From CBDFHC01 sp965247585 (GTDB lineage Bacteria; Chloroflexota; Dehalococcoidia; Lucifugimonadales; GCA-2712585), in contig CBDFHC010000002.1 in NCBI GenBank assembly GCA_965247585.1, positions 410,614 to 474,613 on the forward strand: a stretch of DNA of 64,000 bases, given 5' to 3'. The notes beneath the pieces are model-generated. The model was not told the origin of the DNA. It made no database searches and saw only the letters and a list, made by a program, of their open reading frames with translations. Both the position numbers and the translations under genes were made by a program. Position 1 is the stretch's first letter; the number at the start of each line of letters is the position of its first letter. Below, piece by piece: positions 41,267 to 50,276 of this stretch.

Positions 41267-43114
41267 CTACCGCAATTCCATCAGCAGGCTTAGTGTCGCA
41301 GTGAGGCCAAGCTTGCTATTGAAGGGATTTCCCTCGGGGTCCTCCGTGATGGTGGTCGCTGCGACTCGTATGACGCTCTCCGGCAGCCATGCAGTGGCTT
41401 GCCATACAGAGAGGTCGGCGCGGGCAGGCAGTGGTGATGTTGAGATAGTTACAGTCGCCTGAAGCCCAGCAATCTCCATCTGCTCGCCCTCCGGGGAATC
41501 GCTGTCATTGCGGGGCCTTTCAAGAAACGACAGGAGCCTGAAGCCGTGTTCCGGCGTCCCGTAGACGAAGCGGACGGGCCAAATGCAAGCTGGCTCCGGT
41601 GGACATGCGACTGCCTCGGTCAACGTCAGCGGAGGTAGCGCCGCTTCGCCCTGGGCCGGTGCACCGGACTTCAACCCTAGCCAGAACACGGGGAAGTCCA
41701 AGGATCTTACGTAGTCCAGGTCCTCCTCCAGCGTGTCCGCCTTCGGAGCATCCCCTGTTTCACCGGACACCGCCGTTCTGGATGTGACCGGGTAGTCCCA
41801 GCCCTGGACCTGGAGCGTGTAGTCGTTCCCATAGCTCGTGTAGCTGTAATTCCCAGGGCTGCCCGGGGCGTGGCGCATGGGGGCGTTATTGAACGGGTTG
41901 GTGGGCCAGACAAGTCTCAGGGCTTCCAGGGCATCCCCCACCGACTCCGGCGTCAGCGCATCTGGGTAGCGGCCTTGTTGCTCTTCGTAATACTGCAACG
42001 CCTCGTTGAGCGCGTGAAAGCCCCGCTGAGCTACCCCATCCAAGGCATCGGCCCGCCGGAAATCCATAACCTGGGTGGGCGCTTCTAGCTGCATGTTTTC
42101 GCCGTAGCCCCAGAACCCGACCACACCTTCGTCCGTGTTTGAAGAGCCTTGCTCGACAGCCATGCGTCGAACCAGGCCCGTCTCCTCGTCTATCCACAGC
42201 CGGACCCTCACCTCCTGTAGCTGCTGACTCATGTACTCACTTGCGTCCTGAGCAACGGGCATAACGCGCGCGTTCTCCACGAGGTCCGGGTCGGCGCCAT
42301 AAGCTGCCAAAGCTGCACGTAGTTCTTGCTTGGCCGATGCTTCCAGCGTGGTGATCCCCTGGACGATGACAGTGACTCGTACGTCCCATTCGCTTCGCGG
42401 CTGACCTGGACGGTCGGCACGTTCGGAGAAACTCAGATGGTAAGGTCCTTTGAACGCCTCCCACTTTGCGGAGTCTTCCAGCGGGTAGCCGAACACTTCG
42501 TAGCCCAGCCCCTCAAGTTTTTGGGCGTCGGCCCCCTCCGGGTAGGGAAAGCCTAAGATAGCCCGTACGTGAGGCTCCTGGGGAGGCGTCGTATACAGGA
42601 GGGCCTCTACGTCGAGGCCGGTAGACACGACCAGATAGGTGCGACCGTCGATGGCTTCTTCTCTTACAATCTCTGGAGCGTCGGGGAAGCGCAGTGCGAC
42701 CCGTGGGTCTGATATGACGCCAAAGAAGAGCCCAGAGCTGGAGTTGTCAGGCGAAGTCAGCCAACGAGCGCCGCTTTCAGAGGATAAGGCCGTCCCATTG
42801 GAGAGGAGGAGGAACGGAGGCCAATCGCCACCCATGTCCTGGAGGAGCGTGAGGCCAGGAACGTAGGTGAATGCAGGCATAGGCCTCGAAGGTGCGAAGG
42901 CGAAGCTTCCTCGAAAGCTCTGCCGGTCCATCACCTCTTGGGCGTGAGTGAGAAGCTCCTCTACTGTAGAGGGACCATCACCAGGGGCGTCCGTAGCACT
43001 GGCGGGAAGCTCCGTCGTGGTGGCAGGAGCGACATCGGTGTCGTCTGTTGTTCCACAGGCAGCAAGAAATGTACCGGACGCGAGCGCGACTATCACGACC
43101 AACAGCCTTTTCAC
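41267..43114 (-). CDS. Large lipoprotein with a pseudopilin-like C-terminal segment
   Basis: The ~615-residue protein begins MKRLLVVIVALASGTFLAAC, a clear lipoprotein signal. The GTG at 43114 is preferred because GGAG lies seven bases upstream. The middle (GTALSSESGARWLTSPDNSS, RVRLWIDEETGLVRRMAVEQ) resembles outer-membrane-lipoprotein carrier-like domains that start with a helix such as EELLTHAQEVMDRQSFRGSF. A later part (EALQYYEEQQGRYPDALTPE, WPTNPFNNAPM, GNYSYTSYGNDYTL) resembles the soluble domain of type II secretion pseudopilin G. These are pattern matches, and the role is unknown. It lies between two other lipoprotein genes. Confidence 0.75.
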   Translation of the reverse strand: MKRLLVVIVALASGTFLAACGTTDDTDVAPATTTELPASATDAPGDGPSTVEELLTHAQEVMDRQSFRGSFAFAPSRPMPAFTYVPGLTLLQDMGGDWPPFLLLSNGTALSSESGARWLTSPDNSSSGLFFGVISDPRVALRFPDAPEIVREEAIDGRTYLVVSTGLDVEALLYTTPPQEPHVRAILGFPYPEGADAQKLEGLGYEVFGYPLEDSAKWEAFKGPYHLSFSERADRPGQPRSEWDVRVTVIVQGITTLEASAKQELRAALAAYGADPDLVENARVMPVAQDASEYMSQQLQEVRVRLWIDEETGLVRRMAVEQGSSNTDEGVVGFWGYGENMQLEAPTQVMDFRRADALDGVAQRGFHALNEALQYYEEQQGRYPDALTPESVGDALEALRLVWPTNPFNNAPMRHAPGSPGNYSYTSYGNDYTLQVQGWDYPVTSRTAVSGETGDAPKADTLEEDLDYVRSLDFPVFWLGLKSGAPAQGEAALPPLTLTEAVACPPEPACIWPVRFVYGTPEHGFRLLSFLERPRNDSDSPEGEQMEIAGLQATVTISTSPLPARADLSVWQATAWLPESVIRVAATTITEDPEGNPFNSKLGLTATLSLLMELR

Positions 43115-43146
43115 CGGTAAGCTCCACACTTTGCCTTCACGCTGTC

Positions 43147-44994
43147 TTACCTCCCAACCTCTAAGTAGTCTTCTTTAACAACTACAGCCCCCTCGGGAAT
43201 CCCGAGCCTTTCCATTATGTGGAGAACGTCGTCAATTTGATCCGCATCGAACAGTCCGATCCGGATGCGGTTTTCGATCTCTCGTACCGATGCCCTGGCT
43301 GGGGGTATGCCGCTTTCAATCAAAGCTCTGTCGAGGATCCTGAACCATTCGAACAACTGGTCGAGAGAGTAGTCGCCTTGAACGGGGATTATCTGGGTGA
43401 CTTCGCGATCACCGTGATAGGCTGCGCGGAAGGCCGCCTCCGCAGCAGGCGCCTTGGTGACGTCCTGCATGTAGACGTAGACGATGCTCTTGTCAGTTTC
43501 GTGGAAGTAGTAGCCACCGAAGCCGCCTTCGTGATTTCTCGCCACATCCGCTAGCTGTTCGTCCGGATTAATCCTCTTGCCGGTACTGTCGAACAGGTTC
43601 CTGACCGCTTCCTCTTTGATCTGGCTTAGGTCGACAACATCTGAGTCCAGCGGCGGTGGGCAGTTTGGAGCCGCTGCGTCCCCAACATAGAAATCGACGC
43701 CCCGCAGCAGGTGCGCGGCATTCCCGCCGAATACCACCGCAATGTAACCCGCATTACCGGCGCTGATGCCAGACTTATCAGAAGTTTCGAGGGTGATGAG
43801 ATACCGATGGCCTGCCAGAGTATGGTCTGAGAGCCCCCATCGTCCGTTACGCACTTCTATTTCCGCGACCGTTTCCTCAGGCACCAGGTGGTCTTCTGCC
43901 TCCTCGAGGCACGTGAGCTCCTGGGGAAAGTAGCGCGTAGCATTTTCCGGCAACGGAGGACCGATAACGTAGAGCTCGTTTGGTACCGGTGGCAGGCGTT
44001 GTATCCGAACTGTGGCAACGACCCCGTCCGGTAGGCCAACGATCCATCCGCCAACGCTGTACTCAGGAATCCAGCCCGTTCCAGTGGAGAGGGGCTTATC
44101 AGAGGCGTCTTTGGGGCGGAAGAAGGCGAATCCTAGGTCCCTCTCTCTCCATTCCATCCCCTCCGTAGGTACCTCAAACATCAAACCGCGGATGCGCTTA
44201 AGGGGAAGATATCCCTCGGCCTCAGGGACCAGGATGTATGTCCCTTGAGACAATCGTAGGCCCTCCCGTTCCCATGGCCCGTTACTCAGCGTCCACTCGT
44301 CTACCAAGACTCCGTTCTCCAACCGTTCACCGGGGCCAAGCTTCAGAAGACGGATGGCGGCCTCGTCTCCATCGTCGAGTCCGGATATCTCGCCAACCAG
44401 CAAGCCCGACTTGGCTAGCGACAGGCGGGCCGCCTCGATCCACTCCGTCACGTCGCCCAGGGGTAGGGAATCTCCTGACGGATGCAGCGGTCTCACCCCT
44501 TGGTCCTCAACGGCAAACTTCCCCCAAATGACACCACCGCCAGCTGTTGCGAAGACTCTGCCATCCAAATCGAAGAGATTGTCCCGTTGGGTCAGGAACA
44601 GCATAACAGTTTCGCCGAGCTCCAGAACGGGCACCCTGGTCACCATGCGGTGGCCGTTCTCCGCTACGAGATAGTAGGGCACGAAGACCACTACGCGGTT
44701 GTAGTGCGAGCCGAAAAAGATTCGGTCAACTTCTACCGAAGCCTCGTAGTATTCCACTCCGCTCTCGGGATGGTCGCGACGAGGCACTATTCGAGGTTCA
44801 GATACTGAGGTCACACGTCCGATGATGGAGAGGTCGGACAGTTCGACGAGTCGGTCAAGGCCTTCGAACGGCGGCTCGTCAATTGCCGGAGCTGGGCGAT
44901 TCTCACCGCACGCCCCGGAGATGATGGCAATAGCCGCAACGAGAGTTAGAGTCACGCGAGGCATCCATCGAGTGCAGGCGTTCACGACCGTCAT
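43147..44994 (-). CDS. Large lipoprotein of unknown function
   Basis: The ~615-residue protein starts MTVVNACTRWMPRVTLTLVA and has a lipobox ISGAC. Its first domain (LVELSDLSIIGRVTSVSEPR... TVMLFLTQRDNLFDLDGRVF) resembles the first domain of the 517-residue lipoprotein of the same array. The middle has Ig-like carboxypeptidase-type features (LRLSQGTYILVPEAEGYLPL). The last ~150 residues (GGYYFHETDKSIVYVYMQDV) resemble extracellular modules next to serine proteases, but no catalytic triad was found. The ATG at 44994 is preferred to one at 45027. It lies 32 bp from the next gene downstream. Confidence 0.75.
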   Translation of the reverse strand: MTVVNACTRWMPRVTLTLVAAIAIISGACGENRPAPAIDEPPFEGLDRLVELSDLSIIGRVTSVSEPRIVPRRDHPESGVEYYEASVEVDRIFFGSHYNRVVVFVPYYLVAENGHRMVTRVPVLELGETVMLFLTQRDNLFDLDGRVFATAGGGVIWGKFAVEDQGVRPLHPSGDSLPLGDVTEWIEAARLSLAKSGLLVGEISGLDDGDEAAIRLLKLGPGERLENGVLVDEWTLSNGPWEREGLRLSQGTYILVPEAEGYLPLKRIRGLMFEVPTEGMEWRERDLGFAFFRPKDASDKPLSTGTGWIPEYSVGGWIVGLPDGVVATVRIQRLPPVPNELYVIGPPLPENATRYFPQELTCLEEAEDHLVPEETVAEIEVRNGRWGLSDHTLAGHRYLITLETSDKSGISAGNAGYIAVVFGGNAAHLLRGVDFYVGDAAAPNCPPPLDSDVVDLSQIKEEAVRNLFDSTGKRINPDEQLADVARNHEGGFGGYYFHETDKSIVYVYMQDVTKAPAAEAAFRAAYHGDREVTQIIPVQGDYSLDQLFEWFRILDRALIESGIPPARASVREIENRIRIGLFDADQIDDVLHIMERLGIPEGAVVVKEDYLEVGR

Positions 44995-45063
44995 GCAGCG
45001 GCTCCCTCGTTCCCCGAGTTCGCACACAATCTAGGTTCCTGCATGCTTGTCCTCAAAACGCTC

Positions 45064-46611
45064 TTAGCCACCACCGTCTTCCTGATTCACGATGTAGGGT
45101 CCGTCCCATCGGGGGCAACCATGCTCAAGACGGTATGCGTTCCGCTCCCTGTCCCTCTTGGCCTTGGCTTCGGGGTCGAACCTGCCTTGTGAAAAGGAGA
45201 GGTTGATCTTCTCAGGAACTCCCGGGATGGACTGTATCTCCTTCTGCAGAGAGGTCACGTCCAAGGGAGGCGTCGAGGAGCCATCGGCGGACTCCGGTAG
45301 GACTTTCAGGGATATCAGCGGTAAATGGTTACAGGCCTTGCTCTTGGGCGTGTTGATGAAACGCACACTGTATCCGCCGATGGTGGCAGGAATGTTTGCT
45401 ACCCAGTTATCGTCGTAGTCAACGTCAAGAGCGGGCCGGTAATAGGGACGCGGCACGCCCAAACCAGGCGAATCGTCAGATGCTGACTTCCCCGGCCTGG
45501 GAGTGTCCGTTTCGGTAGGCCTGGCGCCACAGCGTACGTTTCCCGGGTGACCGTTGTTACCATGGGTGGGCGGTCCCGGTGGGACAGGGGTTGGCGCTCC
45601 CTCAGGCCAGGGGGGGCGCTCTATCTCATCGCACCAGGGGAGCAGATCATGTGGATGGACAGCTATCCCTTGATGGTCTGGGATACCGGATGTGGTTTCC
45701 GGAACCGGAGTTGGAGTGGGCGCCAGGCCATCTCCGTTGGGCCGAGCTGCTGTGGCTTGGTCGCGCCCAGCAGCCAGGCCTGGCCCGCTCGGCGGGCCGA
45801 CGACCAACCGATCTGGAGTACCTTTGCAACCCGGGCTCGCCCAAAAGCCTCCTGGGGGAGGTTCTGTCCCCCTCGCTGCCTCTCTCCTTTCTCGCGTTGC
45901 GTCCCGCCACGCAAAGTAGTGCCCCGTGCACTCTGGAAGGAGGTTGGCATCCCTCCTTTCGATGGCGATGTCCCTTTGCGTCTGCTCCGATGCGCTCCAC
46001 GGGTAGTTGAGTGGGAGATCAGAAGGGTTTGATAGGTCAAGGAGCGATTCTTGGGGCAGGTATGCCGGTGGATTCGAACCCCCTAAGGTCCCAGACGAGG
46101 TGTTCTTAGCATCACCCTCTCTTCCCCATGTTAAGACTGAAAAAACAACATCGCGGGTGTGGTCATCAATTACCACTGTGTATCGAGGATCGACCGGTTT
46201 GGGGCCAGAATACCCCATCGGCAGTCTTGGCCAGTCCGGGTAGTCATGGAAGACAACGACCCTTACCTTCATCTTGGCCGCATGCTCCCCATTGTCGTGG
46301 CGCTGCCCGCTGAACTTGGCACTTGCAATACGTGTGGGAAACTCCTCAACATCAGCCAAGTTCATTCCATCCCTTACGAACTCTCGTGCAATGATTAGGG
46401 CTTCCCCGTCGGACAACTCCGGGACAAAGGATGAACTCAAGAGGTTGGCGAATTGACCGCTACGGGCTCCCGATTCCTCCAGCGAAACTGCGGATTCGCC
46501 TAATTCCACTCCGTCACTGGAGTCAGCCGCCAGAATAAACGAGACGGATATGGCAAGGGCAACGACCAGGGGAAGACCGGCCAGGAGTCCAATTATTCTT
46601 TTCTTCGCCAT
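45064..46611 (-). CDS. Secreted or membrane-anchored Pro-rich protein of unknown function
   Basis: The ~515-residue protein starts MAKKRIIGLLAGLPLVVALA and has one hydrophobic segment without a lipobox Cys, so it is either cleaved by signal peptidase I or stays anchored. A folded N-terminal part (MKVRVVVFHDYPDWPRLPMG... YTVVIDDHTRDVVFSVLTWG) is followed by a long Pro/Gly-rich segment with scattered Cys and a C-terminal region (KINLSFSQGRFDPEAKAKRD). An ATG at 46629 is an alternative. It is the only member of the array that is not a lipoprotein by motif. No family recognised. Confidence 0.7.
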   Translation of the reverse strand: MAKKRIIGLLAGLPLVVALAISVSFILAADSSDGVELGESAVSLEESGARSGQFANLLSSSFVPELSDGEALIIAREFVRDGMNLADVEEFPTRIASAKFSGQRHDNGEHAAKMKVRVVVFHDYPDWPRLPMGYSGPKPVDPRYTVVIDDHTRDVVFSVLTWGREGDAKNTSSGTLGGSNPPAYLPQESLLDLSNPSDLPLNYPWSASEQTQRDIAIERRDANLLPECTGHYFAWRDATRERREAARGTEPPPGGFWASPGCKGTPDRLVVGPPSGPGLAAGRDQATAARPNGDGLAPTPTPVPETTSGIPDHQGIAVHPHDLLPWCDEIERPPWPEGAPTPVPPGPPTHGNNGHPGNVRCGARPTETDTPRPGKSASDDSPGLGVPRPYYRPALDVDYDDNWVANIPATIGGYSVRFINTPKSKACNHLPLISLKVLPESADGSSTPPLDVTSLQKEIQSIPGVPEKINLSFSQGRFDPEAKAKRDRERNAYRLEHGCPRWDGPYIVNQEDGGG

Positions 46612-46662
46612 GTCAGCAACTTCCCTCATAGGTCGTTCCTCGTTGTCCGAATGTGGTCCACC

Positions 46663-48216
46663 TCAGCACGGTGGATCGACCGCTTCCTTTGCCTCTATGG
46701 GAGGAGGTAGACCAGGCATGAACTCGGGCACTACGCCGCTGACCACGTTCGAGTAGCCGGAGCGACCCGATTCGGTACAGGAGTAGATGCGATAATAGTA
46801 TCGATCCCCGGGAGGTAGCTTGCCATCCGCCCATCGATCATACGCGTGGGGAGGCTCTTCCTGGGGCCGTAGCTCTCCGGGACGCTTTGCTGCTATGGTC
46901 TCCCAGGGACCGTCCTGAGTAGTAGACCGCTCAACTACCCAGTAATCGACGTCCCAATCTGGGTCCTCCCACCACAAGGAGATAGAGTTGTTGTCATAGT
47001 GGGTGTCAATGGCTGTCAGCTCGACGACCTGCGCCGTTGAGGTGACTACCCGGGGAGTGGGTCTATTCGGGTCCAACTCTTCGATGGAAGACCCGCCAGG
47101 CACGTTTCCGCTGCGTACGCTCCTGAAGATGGCGATGGCGGTGCGCTGCTGCTCCCGTGTGAGATCATGGCCAATGAGGTTGAGGCTGGGGTCGTCCAAC
47201 CGCGCAAAGAAAACACCGGTGAACCCATCTGAGCCGTCCACAGGAATTAGCAGCTTTCCTTGGACGCCTCCTATATCCTCGTAAATCACAGCGTAATCGT
47301 GCTCGGGATCGTCGGCTGGGTCCAAGCTCCAGGAAAAGCCGCCGTAATCGAACACGAGCCGTACTCCGTCACCGACTACTTCACCTACATAAGAGTCGAT
47401 GCCCTGGGTCTCCCTTACTCGCCATCCAGTAGGTACACGCAAAGAGAAGCCCGGTTGGCTGGTCCAGCCGGGCGCGTTCACCAACGTCCAGTCCGGCGCT
47501 GGTTGGGCGAGGAGCAGGGGTCGAAGGGACCCATCGGACTTCATCTTTCCTCTAACCTCGGACAGGCGGTATTCTGCTTCCTCCAACGCGCCTACCATGC
47601 GGGGTGTTACCAGGTCTCCATCCAGACGATCGAACACACCGTTGTCCAGGCTTACGGTCACATAGTAGTCGTTAGAGGCCGTAATACCGGGTGCGTCTTC
47701 CTCTACGAGAAACAGGAGCACCTGCTCACCGCTTCGCCAGGCCGAAGCTTCTCCCCCCGTGGATATCTCGTTCACGTCCGGTGCGGCCATGACGACGGTA
47801 GCTCCTGCTTTACCCCGCAGCGTCTCATTCACCTCGATTTCATAGAACACGATCGGCTGACCCTGTTCTTGGCCCTCGCCGGGGCCCTCGGAGCCGTAGT
47901 CGACCTCCCGGGCCACGATCCCCTTCACGGTACCCAGGACGACCAGGTCCGAGGCAGCCGACAACTGCTCTATAGACGAATACACCGGCATATCAACACT
48001 CGCCCCAGCCCCACCCACCTGTGTGTTGGGCACCGCTGTCGTGGCCGTTGGTGCGGCATCGGAGCAGGCCGCTAGCAAGAAGGCTGCTACCGCCAGAACG
48101 ATCAGCATCAGAAATGACAGCACCTGACGTCCACAAGAAAGAGTCCTGGAAGAATCTAGGTACCTGGAGAGGCTTAGGTTGGCTCTGTGTGAGACGAAGG
48201 TACGGAATGAGTTCAT
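46663..48216 (-). CDS. Lipoprotein with a C-terminal fibronectin type III-like domain
   Basis: The 517-residue protein has an unusually long N-terminal region (about 30 residues) before its lipoprotein signal (VLAVAAFLLAAC). The first domain (EQLSAASDLVVLGTVKGIVA... GEQVLLFLVEEDAPGITASN) is shared with the lipoprotein at 43147-44994. A second contains PGFSLRVPTGWRVRE, and the last is FN3-like (ISLWWEDPDWDVDYWVVERS, ending SGRSGYSNVVSG). The start overlaps the stop of the upstream gene by ATGA. A start nearer the signal peptide cannot be excluded. Confidence 0.75.
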   Translation of the reverse strand: MNSFRTFVSHRANLSLSRYLDSSRTLSCGRQVLSFLMLIVLAVAAFLLAACSDAAPTATTAVPNTQVGGAGASVDMPVYSSIEQLSAASDLVVLGTVKGIVAREVDYGSEGPGEGQEQGQPIVFYEIEVNETLRGKAGATVVMAAPDVNEISTGGEASAWRSGEQVLLFLVEEDAPGITASNDYYVTVSLDNGVFDRLDGDLVTPRMVGALEEAEYRLSEVRGKMKSDGSLRPLLLAQPAPDWTLVNAPGWTSQPGFSLRVPTGWRVRETQGIDSYVGEVVGDGVRLVFDYGGFSWSLDPADDPEHDYAVIYEDIGGVQGKLLIPVDGSDGFTGVFFARLDDPSLNLIGHDLTREQQRTAIAIFRSVRSGNVPGGSSIEELDPNRPTPRVVTSTAQVVELTAIDTHYDNNSISLWWEDPDWDVDYWVVERSTTQDGPWETIAAKRPGELRPQEEPPHAYDRWADGKLPPGDRYYYRIYSCTESGRSGYSNVVSGVVPEFMPGLPPPIEAKEAVDPPC

Positions 48217-50276
48217 GGGCGCCTCTCATACAACAGGACTTTGCCGTTTACGACAGCGGCGAGCTTTAGGTTAGGATCATGGCCTTTGACCGAGTGGATT
48301 GACGTTCCGGGGCGTAGGAGGGCAGCGTCGCCGTCCTGCGGCTGATAGCCCATCGGCAGTCCAATGTTGCAGCTTAGACAGAAAGCTATGCGATAAACAA
48401 CCGGACCGAGGTCGGATTGGTCTAGCTCCCTTTCTCCATTTGATACGCTATCACCGCGTTTAGACGCCCGACCGTATGAGGCACCCCCGAAGTGGAACAC
48501 GTCGACCCAGGTCGTGATGGGGTCCCTTATCAGGACTCCCTCGTGGCCTAGACCTCGCCGTATCCTTTTCATTGAGTCGCCGTCTTTCAACGTCGCGTCA
48601 AGCAAATCGCCATCAACCATTGGGGAATCGTGCCGCTCTAACACCTTGCCTTCCCGGTCGAGTACAACTTGAGCGCCTGACCGCACGTGGGTAACGTATG
48701 CGATGCGGCCGCGATTCGGATCGTCGGCGAAGGCGACCACAACTCCGTTATCGAGGTCGAGCCTAATGTGTTCCGGCGCCTTGGAAGCGCTGCCTGGCAT
48801 AATGGGCTCAGGGGTTGGCGTTGAGCGTCGAGAGCCACCGGACGTCCCCAACAGGGGAGTGTTCGTGTAACTGCGGCCGTAGGTGGAGCCGGTTTCGGCG
48901 TCCAGTGCCACAACAGCGACGGAGAAGTCCTGCCGCTTGTCCTCGGGCACGATGCCAGCGTCGCGCCAGGAGCCCTGGACTTCTACCACCCAAACCAACG
49001 GGTCCGAGTCCATAGCCGCCGGAGCTGACCCTCTTATCGTCTGGAACTCGCTCAAGCGCATTAGGCGCACAACCGGCGAGTGGGGTTTGCCGGTTGAAAC
49101 GATTTCGGGCGCCGCGAAGCCCAGGTGCGCCAGGCCCAGCCGTGCGGCCAATCGTTCCGAGATCCTCGGCCCACCGTCGGTCGCCACGGGCCGGTCGTCT
49201 TCACCCAGGGCGCGCCACACCGAGAGGATGACGGCGTGGTCTGTCATGACGCCCCGCGAGAGCTCACCCGACTCCAGCCACAACGTCCGCCCTACAGATA
49301 TGCCGTCGGCCAAGTGGAAGCTGAGGAAATAGCGCGGCCCTTCACGGTCACGCATTCTCTGGTCCACCGGACTCTCAAGCACGGTTTCGACGAAGGCTTC
49401 GACGGCGGGTTCCTCATCTATCGTGCCGAGGACCTCCCCTCGGTCCTGGGCGTTAAGAATGTCGATGGCCGTAACCTTGCCTCGGATGTCCAGCAGGTCC
49501 TCCCCGGTCTTGGCATTAGGGTTCGTGTCGGCCTCGAACAGCCTAACAGTACCGTCGTCCAATGTCGCGAGCCAGAATTCCGGAGAGTAGCCCTTCACCG
49601 CGTATACGGGCGTGCCCGGGTTTAGGTAGGTGGCGTCGCCGTCTTGGTAGCGGTAACCAAGCCCGACGTATCCGTCGCGCCTGAAGGCGACCCGGTAGAC
49701 TTCCGGCCCCAGGTGCTCTTCGGTGAGTTCACTCAATATACTGATGGTGCCGGGTTCGATTACCCTCCATCTTGCCACGTATTCGATGCCACCAAATCGG
49801 ATGGAATGGATCCAGAGAATGTGCATATCCCGGGGCTTCGCGTCCTCGTCGCTCTGGAGGACTTCCATGATGCGGTCCATGGTGGGCTCATCCGCTAGAA
49901 CCGCGTCCAGGCGGCCTGGGCCATCGCCCCTTCCGTCGTGTTGATCGATGGTGTGTCCATCTCGGTTCAACACAAGCTGGGAGCCAGAGGGGACGTGGGT
50001 GGCGTAGGCGACCTTCCCTTCGTACGCCGGAGACAAACCCTCCACGAAGGCCACGACTACGCCATCACCCAGGTCCAGCCTGTGACCTTCCGAGGCTGGC
50101 GCCGGTGTGATGGAGCCGGGGAGTTGGGGGGTCGGCGTGGGCGTGGGCGTCTGCTGAGTCTGGCTGCTCGCACCAGGGGACGACACAGTACCCGTGGTTG
50201 TCGGTTCCACGTCTCCGCAGGCGGCCACGAAAATCAGCACAATGGCCAGCCCTCCTAAGGAAGTGGCGAACCTCAT
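48213..50276 (-). CDS. Lipoprotein with an internal domain duplication
   Basis: The 687-residue protein begins MRFATSLGGLAIVLIFVAAC, a clear lipoprotein signal, then a TPTPTPTP linker. The N-terminal domain (HRLDLGDGVVVAFVEGLSPA... DGDATYLNPGTPVYAVKGYS) recurs at the C-terminus (IRLDLDNGVVVAFADDPNRG... DGDAALLRPGTSIHSVKGHD). Residues up to about 490 match the 611-residue lipoprotein at 26971-28806, which lacks the second copy. The start overlaps the stop of the upstream lipoprotein gene, and its own stop overlaps the next gene. Function unknown, surface-exposed by prediction. Confidence 0.8.
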   Translation of the reverse strand: MRFATSLGGLAIVLIFVAACGDVEPTTTGTVSSPGASSQTQQTPTPTPTPQLPGSITPAPASEGHRLDLGDGVVVAFVEGLSPAYEGKVAYATHVPSGSQLVLNRDGHTIDQHDGRGDGPGRLDAVLADEPTMDRIMEVLQSDEDAKPRDMHILWIHSIRFGGIEYVARWRVIEPGTISILSELTEEHLGPEVYRVAFRRDGYVGLGYRYQDGDATYLNPGTPVYAVKGYSPEFWLATLDDGTVRLFEADTNPNAKTGEDLLDIRGKVTAIDILNAQDRGEVLGTIDEEPAVEAFVETVLESPVDQRMRDREGPRYFLSFHLADGISVGRTLWLESGELSRGVMTDHAVILSVWRALGEDDRPVATDGGPRISERLAARLGLAHLGFAAPEIVSTGKPHSPVVRLMRLSEFQTIRGSAPAAMDSDPLVWVVEVQGSWRDAGIVPEDKRQDFSVAVVALDAETGSTYGRSYTNTPLLGTSGGSRRSTPTPEPIMPGSASKAPEHIRLDLDNGVVVAFADDPNRGRIAYVTHVRSGAQVVLDREGKVLERHDSPMVDGDLLDATLKDGDSMKRIRRGLGHEGVLIRDPITTWVDVFHFGGASYGRASKRGDSVSNGERELDQSDLGPVVYRIAFCLSCNIGLPMGYQPQDGDAALLRPGTSIHSVKGHDPNLKLAAVVNGKVLLYERRP

